DNA from: Porticoccaceae bacterium
Lineage (GTDB): Bacteria > Pseudomonadota > Gammaproteobacteria > Pseudomonadales > Porticoccaceae
Length of the DNA: 8,346 bases
Reading direction: 5' to 3'
Assembly (NCBI GenBank): GCA_003491845.1
Contig: DNBN01000140.1
Span: 682-9,027, forward strand
Positions within the stretch are counted from its first letter, which is position 1; the number at the start of each line of letters is the position of its first letter. The position numbers and the translations under genes were made by a program. Under the pieces are notes generated by a model, which worked only from the letters and a program-made list of their open reading frames with translations, made no database searches and was not told the origin of the DNA. Shown piece after piece: positions 1 through 6,236 of the stretch.

Positions 1-2165
1 CTTCCGTAAACTTCGGTATTGAGAACCGACACTGCATCTGATGTAGCCGTCATTCCAGTATTAGGATCATTAACGGTAGAAGAGAGACTGTCAATGCGTG
101 AAGTCGTTGCACCAGAAGGCGTAACCCCGCCTCCCCAAACCTCAGCTTGAAGTGAATTTACAGCAGTGTTAGATGCTAAAACCGTGTTTCCTGAGGAATC
201 AAAAACCGCATTGTTGAGTGACGTTACAGACGCTTGGACGCTTTTAACAAGACTCGCGTTATCACCATCATAGATAGCCTCAACATCGCTTGTTAGGGAG
301 CTTAGTGCGCTTCCTGTCGCAAGCCTTGCTGTGCCATTAGCATTAAATACTTCGCCTTCGAGATCTGAAACGTCTGACTGAACTGATTTAACAACGCTAG
401 GATTAGTACCATTATAAATAGCACTTACATCACTGCTAACCCCCGCTAATGCTGTTCCGGTAGCCAGCCTAGCCGTACCGTCTGTGTTAAATACCTCTCC
501 TTCCAAAGAAGTTACGTCAGCCTGAACGGTCTTAACAACGCTGGGATTAGCGCCGTCATAGATAGCCGTTACGCTAGTGCTAACACCCGCCAACGCTGAT
601 CCGGTGGCTAATCTAGCTGTACCGTCTACATTGAACACCTCACCCTCTAAAGAGGTTATGTCAGTTTGAACGGTCTTAACAACACTGGGGTTAGTGCCAT
701 CATAAATAGCACTTATATCACTGCTAACACCAGCTAACGCTGTTCCAGTAGCTAATCTCGCCGTGCCATTAGCGTTAAAGACCTCTCCTTCCAAAGAAGT
801 TACGTCAGTTTGTACTGTTTTAACGACACTGGCATTAGTTCCGTCATAGATTGCAGTTACTGAACTTGATACTCCTGACAACGCTGATCCAGTAGCCAAC
901 CTCGCTGTTCCGTCTGCATTAAATACCTGACCTTCAAGATCTGTAATGTCTGACTGCACACTTGTTATCGTATTACCTTGACTAGTGACTGTACTGCTAA
1001 GAGTCCCTAGTGCTGACGAGGTTGCCAGTTCCAAGTTTCCTGAGGAATCATAGACTGAATTATTTAAAGCCGTAACATCAGCAGATATAGAGGTTATTGA
1101 ATTACCTTGAGCAACCACTGTGGTATCAAGCACACCTAATGCGCTAGCTGTTGCTAACCTTGCGGTGCTATCTCCGTTAAAAACTTGCGCGTTTAAACTT
1201 GTTATAGAGTTCTGGTTTGATGCAATTCTTGGGTCTTCAATGCTGACCCAGTTTGATCCGTCATAGTAGTACGGAGCCATATTATCATCGGAATCATACC
1301 ACCTAGAATTAGTTGATATGGTTCCGGTAGGCTCAGACGTTTGGACATAAACGCTAGATACCCCTGTTGTTAGATCTGAAACGCTGGATTGCAAATTACT
1401 TACTGACGTATTTAAAGACGAAACACTTGACTGAAGCGTTGAAACACCTGTATCAATGCCGCTGATTCGGGTTACTAAATTGTCACCAGTGTAACTGGAT
1501 GCATATCCAGTATACGTTTCTAAAGAATTAATCGTGCCAGACAAGGATGGTATGGTTGCAATAGGCGTTGATAAGCTAGTCGCTAACTGACTGCTTGTAA
1601 TACTGCCAGCCAAAGTTGTTAGCAACAAACCTACGTCTGGAGCGGTTGTTCCGTTTGTTCCGGTTGAGGAGTTATATGGCCCATACACCCCATTTTGATT
1701 TACGCCTCTAACCCAATACCAGTAACTTTTATCGCCGCCGACATTATCAGAATATAGCGATGTAAAACCGTACACGCTTGCAACTAAAGTAGCGTCTGCG
1801 ATGCTATCAGATGTATGCCGATATATCTCTACAGCAGAATGACCGTAGTACTGTTGCATGTCCCAGTTCAATAGAATGCTTTGAAATGCACCATTTGCTG
1901 TTAAGTTAGTTGGTGCTGGGGGAATACCAATGTCTGGCAACCAAGGGTCTGGAGTAATGCCGCCAGATGATCCGTTAAATACACCAGACCCAGCGGCTAA
2001 TTTAGCAATACCTGAATCTAGCAAGTCTCTAAAAGTTACTGCCTTATCAAGATCGTCACCTCTTAAACCGCAAATGACATCAAGGTTTTCTTTGAGGGAC
2101 TCACCAAATCTGCGCTCTTGTCCACTCCAGTCAGAGGGAACCATCATGTTAGATGTTTTACCCAC
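1..2165 (-). CDS. Long repetitive tail fibre / host-specificity-like protein, 3' end outside window
   Basis: The frame stays open for 721 codons from a GTG at 2165 to the left edge. Visible parts in order: a polar N-terminal segment, residues 8-60, with FGESLKENLDV and DKAVTFRDLLDSG, probably the virion anchor; a fibronectin type III-like domain at 83-172 opened by PPAPTNLTANG and containing ILLNWD and YWYWVRGVNQNG; Ser/Thr/Leu heptad-like stretches at 205-270; a WYDSDDN...YYYDGSNW module at 275-312, common in phage tail tips; two 43-residue units at 324-409; five 48-residue units at 410-649; then more coiled-coil-like sequence. FnIII followed by coiled coil resembles the C-terminal half of lambda J-type proteins, but the J hub domains are absent, so a trimeric side or central fibre is inferred. 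GTG 2165 is preferred because GGAGGA lies five bases upstream; ATG at 2147 or 2144 are alternatives without a well-placed site. The gene overlaps its upstream neighbour by eight bases. The sequence shows the fibre architecture; the receptor and any enzymatic tip are not visible. Confidence 0.85.
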   Translation of the reverse strand, partial: MGKTSNMMVPSDWSGQERRFGESLKENLDVICGLRGDDLDKAVTFRDLLDSGIAKLAAGSGVFNGSSGGITPDPWLPDIGIPPAPTNLTANGAFQSILLNWDMQQYYGHSAVEIYRHTSDSIADATLVASVYGFTSLYSDNVGGDKSYWYWVRGVNQNGVYGPYNSSTGTNGTTAPDVGLLLTTLAGSITSSQLATSLSTPIATIPSLSGTINSLETYTGYASSYTGDNLVTRISGIDTGVSTLQSSVSSLNTSVSNLQSSVSDLTTGVSSVYVQTSEPTGTISTNSRWYDSDDNMAPYYYDGSNWVSIEDPRIASNQNSITSLNAQVFNGDSTARLATASALGVLDTTVVAQGNSITSISADVTALNNSVYDSSGNLELATSSALGTLSSTVTSQGNTITSVQSDITDLEGQVFNADGTARLATGSALSGVSSSVTAIYDGTNASVVKTVQTDVTSLEGEVFNANGTARLATGTALAGVSSDISAIYDGTNPSVVKTVQTDITSLEGEVFNVDGTARLATGSALAGVSTSVTAIYDGANPSVVKTVQADVTSLEGEVFNTDGTARLATGTALAGVSSDVSAIYNGTNPSVVKSVQSDVSDLEGEVFNANGTARLATGSALSSLTSDVEAIYDGDNASLVKSVQASVTSLNNAVFDSSGNTVLASNTAVNSLQAEVWGGGVTPSGATTSRIDSLSSTVNDPNTGMTATSDAVSVLNTEVYG
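219..938 (-). repeat. Five tandem 144-base coding repeats (48 residues each)
   Basis: On the minus strand the units run 938-795, 794-651, 650-507, 506-363 and 362-219, all in the fibre frame with no insertions. Each starts LEG(E/Q)VFN, continues with GTARLATG(S/T)AL and an AIY(D/N)G motif, and ends in a VQ-x-(D/S)-(V/I)-(T/S) segment. The protein sequence is more conserved than the DNA, since many third positions differ, so the array is old and held by selection rather than freshly amplified. Regularly spaced hydrophobic residues suggest a trimeric coiled-coil or beta-helical fibre shaft; that structure is inferred. Confidence 0.9.
939..1196 (-). repeat. Two shorter, diverged 129-base repeats (43 residues) preceding the main array
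   Basis: Units at 1196-1068 and 1067-939 align with the 48-residue units but lack five residues: a VVAQGNSITS or VTSQGNTITS segment replaces the AIYDG...SVVKTVQ segment. The first keeps STARLATASAL. The second has VYDSSGNLELATSSAL, and its YDSSGN stretch reappears as FDSSGN just after the main array near position 200. The fibre shaft is thus a mosaic of related modules with the most uniform ones in the middle. Confidence 0.75.
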
Positions 2166-3807
2166 CAATCTCCTCCACTGATTCGTATATACAGAATTCA
2201 TTGACCGGAACTGCGCCACTTATTTCTATCTCGAACTCTTTTGCTTTATATCCTGAAGGAAGTCTAAATACGTCTGCATTAGCTACAGTTTGGGTGTGCT
2301 TAAGAGCGCCATCAGCATAAAGCTTGAAGGTAGGTGTTGAGGAGTAACTGTCACAGTCTACTTTAGCCACTGCTGGGTTAATGGGCTTAGGGGTGTAGAA
2401 TTTTTTTGTCCGCCAAACAAAATTTAGGTCAGATCCTGACGCAAATTTAACGACTGAACCTGAAATCACTAAATATAAGATATCATTTTCAAGATCATTA
2501 AATCCCGCAGTAGCATGGAAGTCCAAGCTAACAAAGCTGTTTTTACCGCCTCTAGGGTCAAGAATAAAACCTTTGTTTTCAGATCCTGTTGAATAAAACC
2601 CAACGTAATGACCTTCCCAATAAAAGCCTACAACACTTGATGGAACGTAAGCTTGCCACTGATCTCTTGTTAATATTCCTTCTGTCACTAACTGAAAGCC
2701 TCGCTCACCGCCCATGACAAGACCGTCAGGAGATGCGTAGATAACATACTCACCCATGTCCACTACGCTTCTTTTGCTAACACAAGAATGGGTACTATCT
2801 ACCTCTTGCATTGACATTGCCGCAGGACTTAAACCCTGTACGACAGCAGGTTTTTCTTTAGTCAAAACTAAAAGCCCAGAAGGCATAGGAGCAATAGCAA
2901 CTACATCGCTTTTCATCGTTAGCTTGTAATCATTAGGAAAGGCGTGTGGCTGAAATGCTTCAGAGAAGCAAACGGTCTGCCCTGCAAAACCTGCCAAAAT
3001 TCCGTTGGGCATAGAAACAAGACCCTGCAATGCACCATCAACGTGATCAGCAGAAACCTCATCAGGGGGTGCTGTATAAGATATGGTTGGTATTGCTTCG
3101 CCTAGCTCTGATTCTTTTTTGCTGTCATCGGTTGTTGTAGTGTTAATATCAACATCTTTTACAAACCTGTAAGTACCTGAGGTATCCGTTCTATAAAGTC
3201 TGCGACTGACAATGTTGTAACCGCCGCTAGCACCAGCAGGAAATGTAAGAGTCGCGGTCTGGTCGGAATAGACCTCAACAATATTTGAGGCTTGAGGAAC
3301 GCTGTTTGAGCCTTCTTCTCCGTAAGCAGTAACGTATGTGTACAAATATGACATTGTGACCGGAACTTCTTCATCTACCTTAGTTGAGGTGGATGGAGTT
3401 AGTGCAACCGATGTAATGCTTGCAGGGGTCGGCAAACCCAGCCTGTAATAAGTGTCATTGCCAACTACTTGCGCTGAAGTTACGCGAGGATATCCGGCTG
3501 ATCCGCCTATGCCGGTAACATACAGTCTCTCATGTGGATCTTCGGCAATTGGTGAGCGAACAATATTTAAATCATCGTTACTGCCAATCCATATTGCGCT
3601 ACTGTATCTAAATAGGGTTTTGGTTGCGGCTGAGATCGAATAAGACGCGACAGGCGTAACCGTTGCTGAGGCATTGCCCTTCAGTGGCTCAATACGACCT
3701 GAGTCTAATTTTGTGTTTTGCGCGACCTGTGCCATGTCATTTGGCAATAGTCGGGCATAAACTTTAGGCGCAATCCCTGAGAATGTATTAAGTGTAAAGC
3801 CTGTCAT
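2158..3807 (-). CDS. Phage virion structural protein, probable tail hub/nozzle component
   Basis: Complete gene of 549 residues. The N-terminus (F-x-G-x-x-P, then LLPNDMAQVAQN and a DSG...PLKG segment) and the conserved core CFSE (280-283), HAFP (288-291), CVSKRSVV (342-349) and YASPDGLV (357-364) match a widespread uncharacterised phage structural family seen near tail genes. Residues about 150-245 form an inserted FnIII-like beta domain (YLYTYVTAYGEEGSNS, then SRRLYRT, LGEAIPT and an APPDE linker). The rest has many short beta-strand-like repeats, as in a propeller. A role like the P22 gp10 or T7 gp12 tail hub/nozzle is inferred from size, fold appearance and position just before a fibre gene; no homology to those proteins is claimed. 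The start ATG overlaps the holin stop as ATGA, with AAAGGGG seven bases upstream. There is no signal peptide, membrane segment or catalytic motif. Confidence 0.75.
   Translation of the reverse strand: MTGFTLNTFSGIAPKVYARLLPNDMAQVAQNTKLDSGRIEPLKGNASATVTPVASYSISAATKTLFRYSSAIWIGSNDDLNIVRSPIAEDPHERLYVTGIGGSAGYPRVTSAQVVGNDTYYRLGLPTPASITSVALTPSTSTKVDEEVPVTMSYLYTYVTAYGEEGSNSVPQASNIVEVYSDQTATLTFPAGASGGYNIVSRRLYRTDTSGTYRFVKDVDINTTTTDDSKKESELGEAIPTISYTAPPDEVSADHVDGALQGLVSMPNGILAGFAGQTVCFSEAFQPHAFPNDYKLTMKSDVVAIAPMPSGLLVLTKEKPAVVQGLSPAAMSMQEVDSTHSCVSKRSVVDMGEYVIYASPDGLVMGGERGFQLVTEGILTRDQWQAYVPSSVVGFYWEGHYVGFYSTGSENKGFILDPRGGKNSFVSLDFHATAGFNDLENDILYLVISGSVVKFASGSDLNFVWRTKKFYTPKPINPAVAKVDCDSYSSTPTFKLYADGALKHTQTVANADVFRLPSGYKAKEFEIEISGAVPVNEFCIYESVEEIGG
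2171..2176 (-). promoter_or_regulatory. Shine-Dalgarno GGAGGA for the long fibre gene
   Basis: GGAGGA on the minus strand lies five bases before the GTG at 2165. It is formed from the last codons (Glu-Glu-Ile-Gly-Gly) of the upstream 549-residue gene. The first ATG (2147) is 23 bases from it, too far for normal initiation, so this site decides the start in favour of GTG and implies translational coupling across the eight-base overlap. Confidence 0.6.
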
Positions 3808-4181
3808 TTTCCAACCCCTTTTATTCGCTCTAGGCTACGGCTACCGGAGAGACCTAACATCCCCAAAAGAAGCGGCATAAGAGTCCCCGCATCAGCTTGG
3901 GGAATTACAACGCCAAAACCAGCCGCTACAGGTGACACAAGGAAATTAATTGCCATGCCTAGCACTGCAACGTAACCGCATAACGGTCTCCAAGAACTCT
4001 GAAACCAGCTTCCCTGCGCGTCCGCTTTATTAAGTTCTATTTGAGCAACAGCAAGCTCTTGAGCATGCTTCTCCGAAATGGTGGATAGCTCAAAGGCTAT
4101 TCGTTGCTTCTCTGTTGCATCAGGAATATATTTATCCAAGAGTCCTGTAACAGGTTCGATTAACGCCGACAAAATACTCAT
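3804..4181 (-). CDS. Holin, GTA-type three-helix family
   Basis: 125 residues. Residues 1-57 are amphipathic and charged (IPDATEKQRIAFELS, then a helix with ELAVAQIELNKADA). SGSWF-like QGSWFQSSWRPLCGY at 57-70 leads into hydrophobic segments at about 65-83, 84-95 and 98-113, and the chain ends in a basic tail (RSLERIKGVGK). The WRP motif before the first helix and the LLGMLGLSGSRSLE ending are hallmarks of the 'holin of 3TMs, for gene-transfer release' family (GTA_holin_3TM). Such proteins oligomerise in the inner membrane and time lysis by releasing or activating the endolysin. The Shine-Dalgarno TAGGAGA overlaps the upstream stop and lies five bases from ATG. The stop overlaps the next start by four bases. 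No endolysin is adjacent, which is unusual for a lysis cassette. Family call is firm; function is from family knowledge. Confidence 0.85.
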   Translation of the reverse strand: MSILSALIEPVTGLLDKYIPDATEKQRIAFELSTISEKHAQELAVAQIELNKADAQGSWFQSSWRPLCGYVAVLGMAINFLVSPVAAGFGVVIPQADAGTLMPLLLGMLGLSGSRSLERIKGVGK

Positions 4182-4190
4182 CTAGTTCTC

Positions 4191-4457
4191 CTACTCACTT
4201 AAAACTCTATCAACGCTTGCCCTAATGTGACGTATGTTCTCGTCAATTCTTGCAAGGGACACTGCTTGTGACTGCACGTTGTTTTCTAGGGTTGAAAGTC
4301 GTTCATTATGCTCTGTGACTTTAAGTCGATTGGCTTCAATATTTGAATCTAGTTCAGCGACAAACCACACCAATGACACTGTCTGCAATAGGATTGCTAA
4401 CAGAAACGAAATTGGAACCGTTTTCGATAAATGCCACTGGTCGTCTTCGCTGGTCAT
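4191..4457 (-). CDS. Small membrane-anchored coiled-coil protein, possible lysis accessory
   Basis: 88 residues. A short acidic/polar head with WHLSKTVPIS (8-17) is followed by one hydrophobic helix at about 13-34 and then a charged, heptad-like region at 35-86 (repeated Leu/Ile/Val with NIEANRLKVTEHNERL and LSTLENNVQS). One N-terminal anchor plus a long coiled coil is the shape of inner-membrane spanins such as Rz, and similar small proteins occur beside holins in other phages. No outer-membrane lipoprotein partner (lipobox Cys) is encoded inside or next to it, so a spanin role is only inferred. The gene lies between two membrane-protein genes with gaps of 11 and 9 bases. AAAGGA, seven bases from ATG, overlaps the previous stop. 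Confidence 0.65.
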   Translation of the reverse strand: MTSEDDQWHLSKTVPISFLLAILLQTVSLVWFVAELDSNIEANRLKVTEHNERLSTLENNVQSQAVSLARIDENIRHIRASVDRVLSE

Positions 4458-4468
4458 AAGATTATCCT

Positions 4469-4663
4469 TTATTTTTGATTAAGCGGAACGGTTGTTGCCG
4501 CCCGCAAAACGACAATGCAACTTGCAATAATGCAACCTGCCACTGCCTGACCCATCGGGGATACTGGTAAAAAACCCACGTATCCTTGTAGAATGCTCAA
4601 CACACCCAAGGCTAGGGAAAAGCGTACTGTTTTGCTTTTAAGTGCTTGTTTAATTTGTTCCAT
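4469..4663 (-). CDS. Two-helix small membrane protein, holin-like
   Basis: 64 residues. A basic N-terminus (KQALKSKTVRF) is followed by hydrophobic helices at about 13-32 and 36-53, separated by a short turn with FLPVSPMG, and by a C-terminal VVLRAATTVPL. The KSKTV start and VLRA-x-TT-x-PL ending resemble small phage membrane proteins often placed in lysis cassettes and annotated as holin or hypothetical. Two helices with a tight turn would suit a class II holin or a pinholin/antiholin partner for the 125-residue holin downstream; this is inference from topology and position. AGAAGGA lies nine bases before the ATG. The 29-base gap upstream is the largest in the window. Confidence 0.6.
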   Translation of the reverse strand: MEQIKQALKSKTVRFSLALGVLSILQGYVGFLPVSPMGQAVAGCIIASCIVVLRAATTVPLNQK

Positions 4664-4692
4664 TAGTTACTTTCCTTCTGTAATTTTATAAT

Positions 4693-5664
4693 TTAGCCAA
4701 AACCCTTTTCGGTTCGGATGGTTTCAGCCGATATTTGATTAATTGAAAGAGTAGGATCAGTAGTTAATCCGCTTAACCAGTTAGTAGCAGTACTAGGTAG
4801 AAGCCCGATGTTTTCCATTCCAGCACGAGAGTTCTGCTCAAACCAATAGACTTCATTGGTGTCTGTTATAGCCCCTCCAATAGTTCCTTCATAAGAACCT
4901 CCAAGAGTTTTGGCGTAGTCTAACCAAGCCTCACATTTTGTTAAAAATGCAGTTCTTTGATCGCTTGTTAAATCTACTAAAGTAATTCCTGTTGTCCAAC
5001 TATCTCCTAGATTCGCCAACAATTTATCGTTTCCAGCTTCCGTACAACCAAGAGTTCTAACAATAGAATACTCGCCATCACACATAGTAAAGGTGCACCA
5101 AGCTTCAACAGCATGGTCAACACTAAGCTCTACAAAACAATCGTAGTTTTCTACGTGGGGTACTAGGTCTCTTTCAGCATCTGTGTTTGGGAGTATTTTA
5201 AGAGTAGCCGCACAAGTAAAATTATCTATAGGTTTTAAATATGTAGTTGCAGTATTTGTAGAAGCAGTCCATGAGGTGGTATTAGCTTCTGCTAAAGGGG
5301 GTAGCAACCAACCAAGCGTACCTGCTTTAACTCGCGTAGCCCATTTATGAGTTTCAAGTTGAGCACTCTCTACTGTATTTCCTACATATATATAAGCAGA
5401 TGAGGGCGGCAGAAATAAGTTAGTAATTCCATTTACCACTACGTCAGGCTCAAAAGAGTCTATAACACCAGTTACATAATCTATTTCTTTAGAAGTTCCT
5501 CTTGGCAGATACCCACAAACAGGAACTTGATACTCTAGACCTTCGTCGGAGGTGAGTGTAGTTTCTTCAGCCCCTGTTATAAGTTTAGCAATATGCCCTT
5601 CGTCAGCAAACATAGGGACTAAGTAGTCAAATGTGGTAGGCAATCCTATTAATAATATTTTCAT
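4693..5664 (-). CDS. Divergent ATP-grasp protein resembling PurD (GAR synthetase), degenerate nucleotide loops
   Basis: 323 residues, against about 430 for bacterial PurD. The N-terminus MKILLIG (1-7) and EPDVVVNG (72-79) fit the Rossmann-like PurD N-domain. VGNTVESAQLETHKW (94-108) matches PurD's GPT-x-x-AA-x-LE-x-SK helix; YLKPID (142-147) holds the expected ATP lysine; FVEL...EAW...CDGE (177-198) matches VEE...E...DGE; GSYEGTIGGAITDTNEVYWF (256-275) runs into EQNSRAG (276-282), matching PurD's Y-x-G...G-x-M strand and the Mg-binding E-x-N-x-R. Missing are the glycine-rich loop after the lysine (here DNFTCAATL) and the GPNTGGMG-type loop (here ANLGDSWTTG), so ordinary GAR synthesis is doubtful. 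ATP-grasp enzymes join a carboxylate to an amine; a phage might use one to modify a tail protein, or may keep only the fold. It sits between a fibre-tip gene and the lysis genes with a 10-base gap upstream. Fold relationship is likely; activity and substrate are unknown. Confidence 0.65.
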   Translation of the reverse strand: MKILLIGLPTTFDYLVPMFADEGHIAKLITGAEETTLTSDEGLEYQVPVCGYLPRGTSKEIDYVTGVIDSFEPDVVVNGITNLFLPPSSAYIYVGNTVESAQLETHKWATRVKAGTLGWLLPPLAEANTTSWTASTNTATTYLKPIDNFTCAATLKILPNTDAERDLVPHVENYDCFVELSVDHAVEAWCTFTMCDGEYSIVRTLGCTEAGNDKLLANLGDSWTTGITLVDLTSDQRTAFLTKCEAWLDYAKTLGGSYEGTIGGAITDTNEVYWFEQNSRAGMENIGLLPSTATNWLSGLTTDPTLSINQISAETIRTEKGFG

Positions 5665-5674
5665 TTAAAGTGCC

Positions 5675-6226
5675 TTACGAAAACGTACATGTTATTGCCC
5701 CTGCCCCTAAGTTTGAACCTGTCCACTCAGAAGGCCACTGCAAACTGATATAACCACTTCCGTAAGTTTGTACACTGCACGTACTACGCTCTAAAGTAAC
5801 ACTTCCTACCATATATCTACTTATAACGAGCTTAGTCCACCATGTAGTGTTTGACGCAACACCTGATGCATGAGTAGCGTAGAATATGTACTTGTTTACC
5901 GCGCTACTAAATTTCATATTTGTTATTGTTAAAGTCTTGTTCCAGTCAGAAGACCCTGACGCCATCGTACCCACGCTCGGACTACTATTATGAACACCAT
6001 AGTGGTATGAGCCTTTTGCCCCCGAATGTGTAGCACCTGTAAAAGTAAACACTCTATCCGTGGCAGAAGCTCCGTGCCACTCATTGAAACTCATCTGAGC
6101 GCCCGAACTTTTACCAATCAATCCACGAACATCTGAGTCGTTCAAAGACACTTGGGTGCCCGAAGTCCCACTAACTTCAGTGTGCATCTGATTAAGACTA
6201 ATTGCGCCTGATGTGGGAAGTCCCAT
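5675..6226 (-). CDS. Fibre-tip-like phage structural protein with conserved N-terminal anchor
   Basis: 183 residues. Residues 1-54 (LPTSGAISLNQMH, TSGTQVSLNDSDVRGLIGK, SGAQMSFNEWHGAS) match a short N-terminal module found on many phage tail, fibre and collar-like proteins, where variable C-terminal domains follow it. Residues 55-183 here are rich in Ser, Thr, Gly and aromatic residues with alternating beta-strand pattern, and lack any enzyme motif I recognise. The likely job is a small receptor-binding or fibre-associated protein joined to the virion by the N-terminal module; this is inferred from module and position. AGGAA overlaps the upstream TAG stop and lies seven bases from ATG. It sits 10 bases downstream of the 118-residue gene. 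Confidence 0.7.
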   Translation of the reverse strand: MGLPTSGAISLNQMHTEVSGTSGTQVSLNDSDVRGLIGKSSGAQMSFNEWHGASATDRVFTFTGATHSGAKGSYHYGVHNSSPSVGTMASGSSDWNKTLTITNMKFSSAVNKYIFYATHASGVASNTTWWTKLVISRYMVGSVTLERSTCSVQTYGSGYISLQWPSEWTGSNLGAGAITCTFS

Positions 6227-6236
6227 CTATATGTTC

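Noticed and set aside
219..938. Possible CRISPR array or noncoding satellite
   Set aside because: The 144-base units are contiguous, in frame, free of stops and diverge mostly at third codon positions, so they are coding repeats.
1930..2181. Plus-strand 83-codon open frame across the start of the long fibre gene
   Set aside because: It is antisense to two clearly conserved coding frames, has no family resemblance, and its composition follows the opposite strand.
3159..3374. Minus-strand 71-codon frame within the 549-residue gene, mildly hydrophobic
   Set aside because: Out of frame within a conserved structural gene; no supporting ribosome site or family match.
4234..4482. Plus-strand 82-codon open frame over the small membrane genes
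   Set aside because: Antisense to the 88-residue gene, whose topology and ribosome site are convincing; Ser/Arg-rich shadow sequence.
4664..4692. Possible terminator or internal promoter in the largest gap between genes
   Set aside because: Only 29 bases, AT-rich, with no convincing hairpin; it mainly holds the ribosome site for the next gene.
5675..6226. Possible target of a diversity-generating retroelement (variable C-terminal receptor protein)
   Set aside because: No reverse transcriptase, template repeat or adenine-biased variable repeat is visible in the window.
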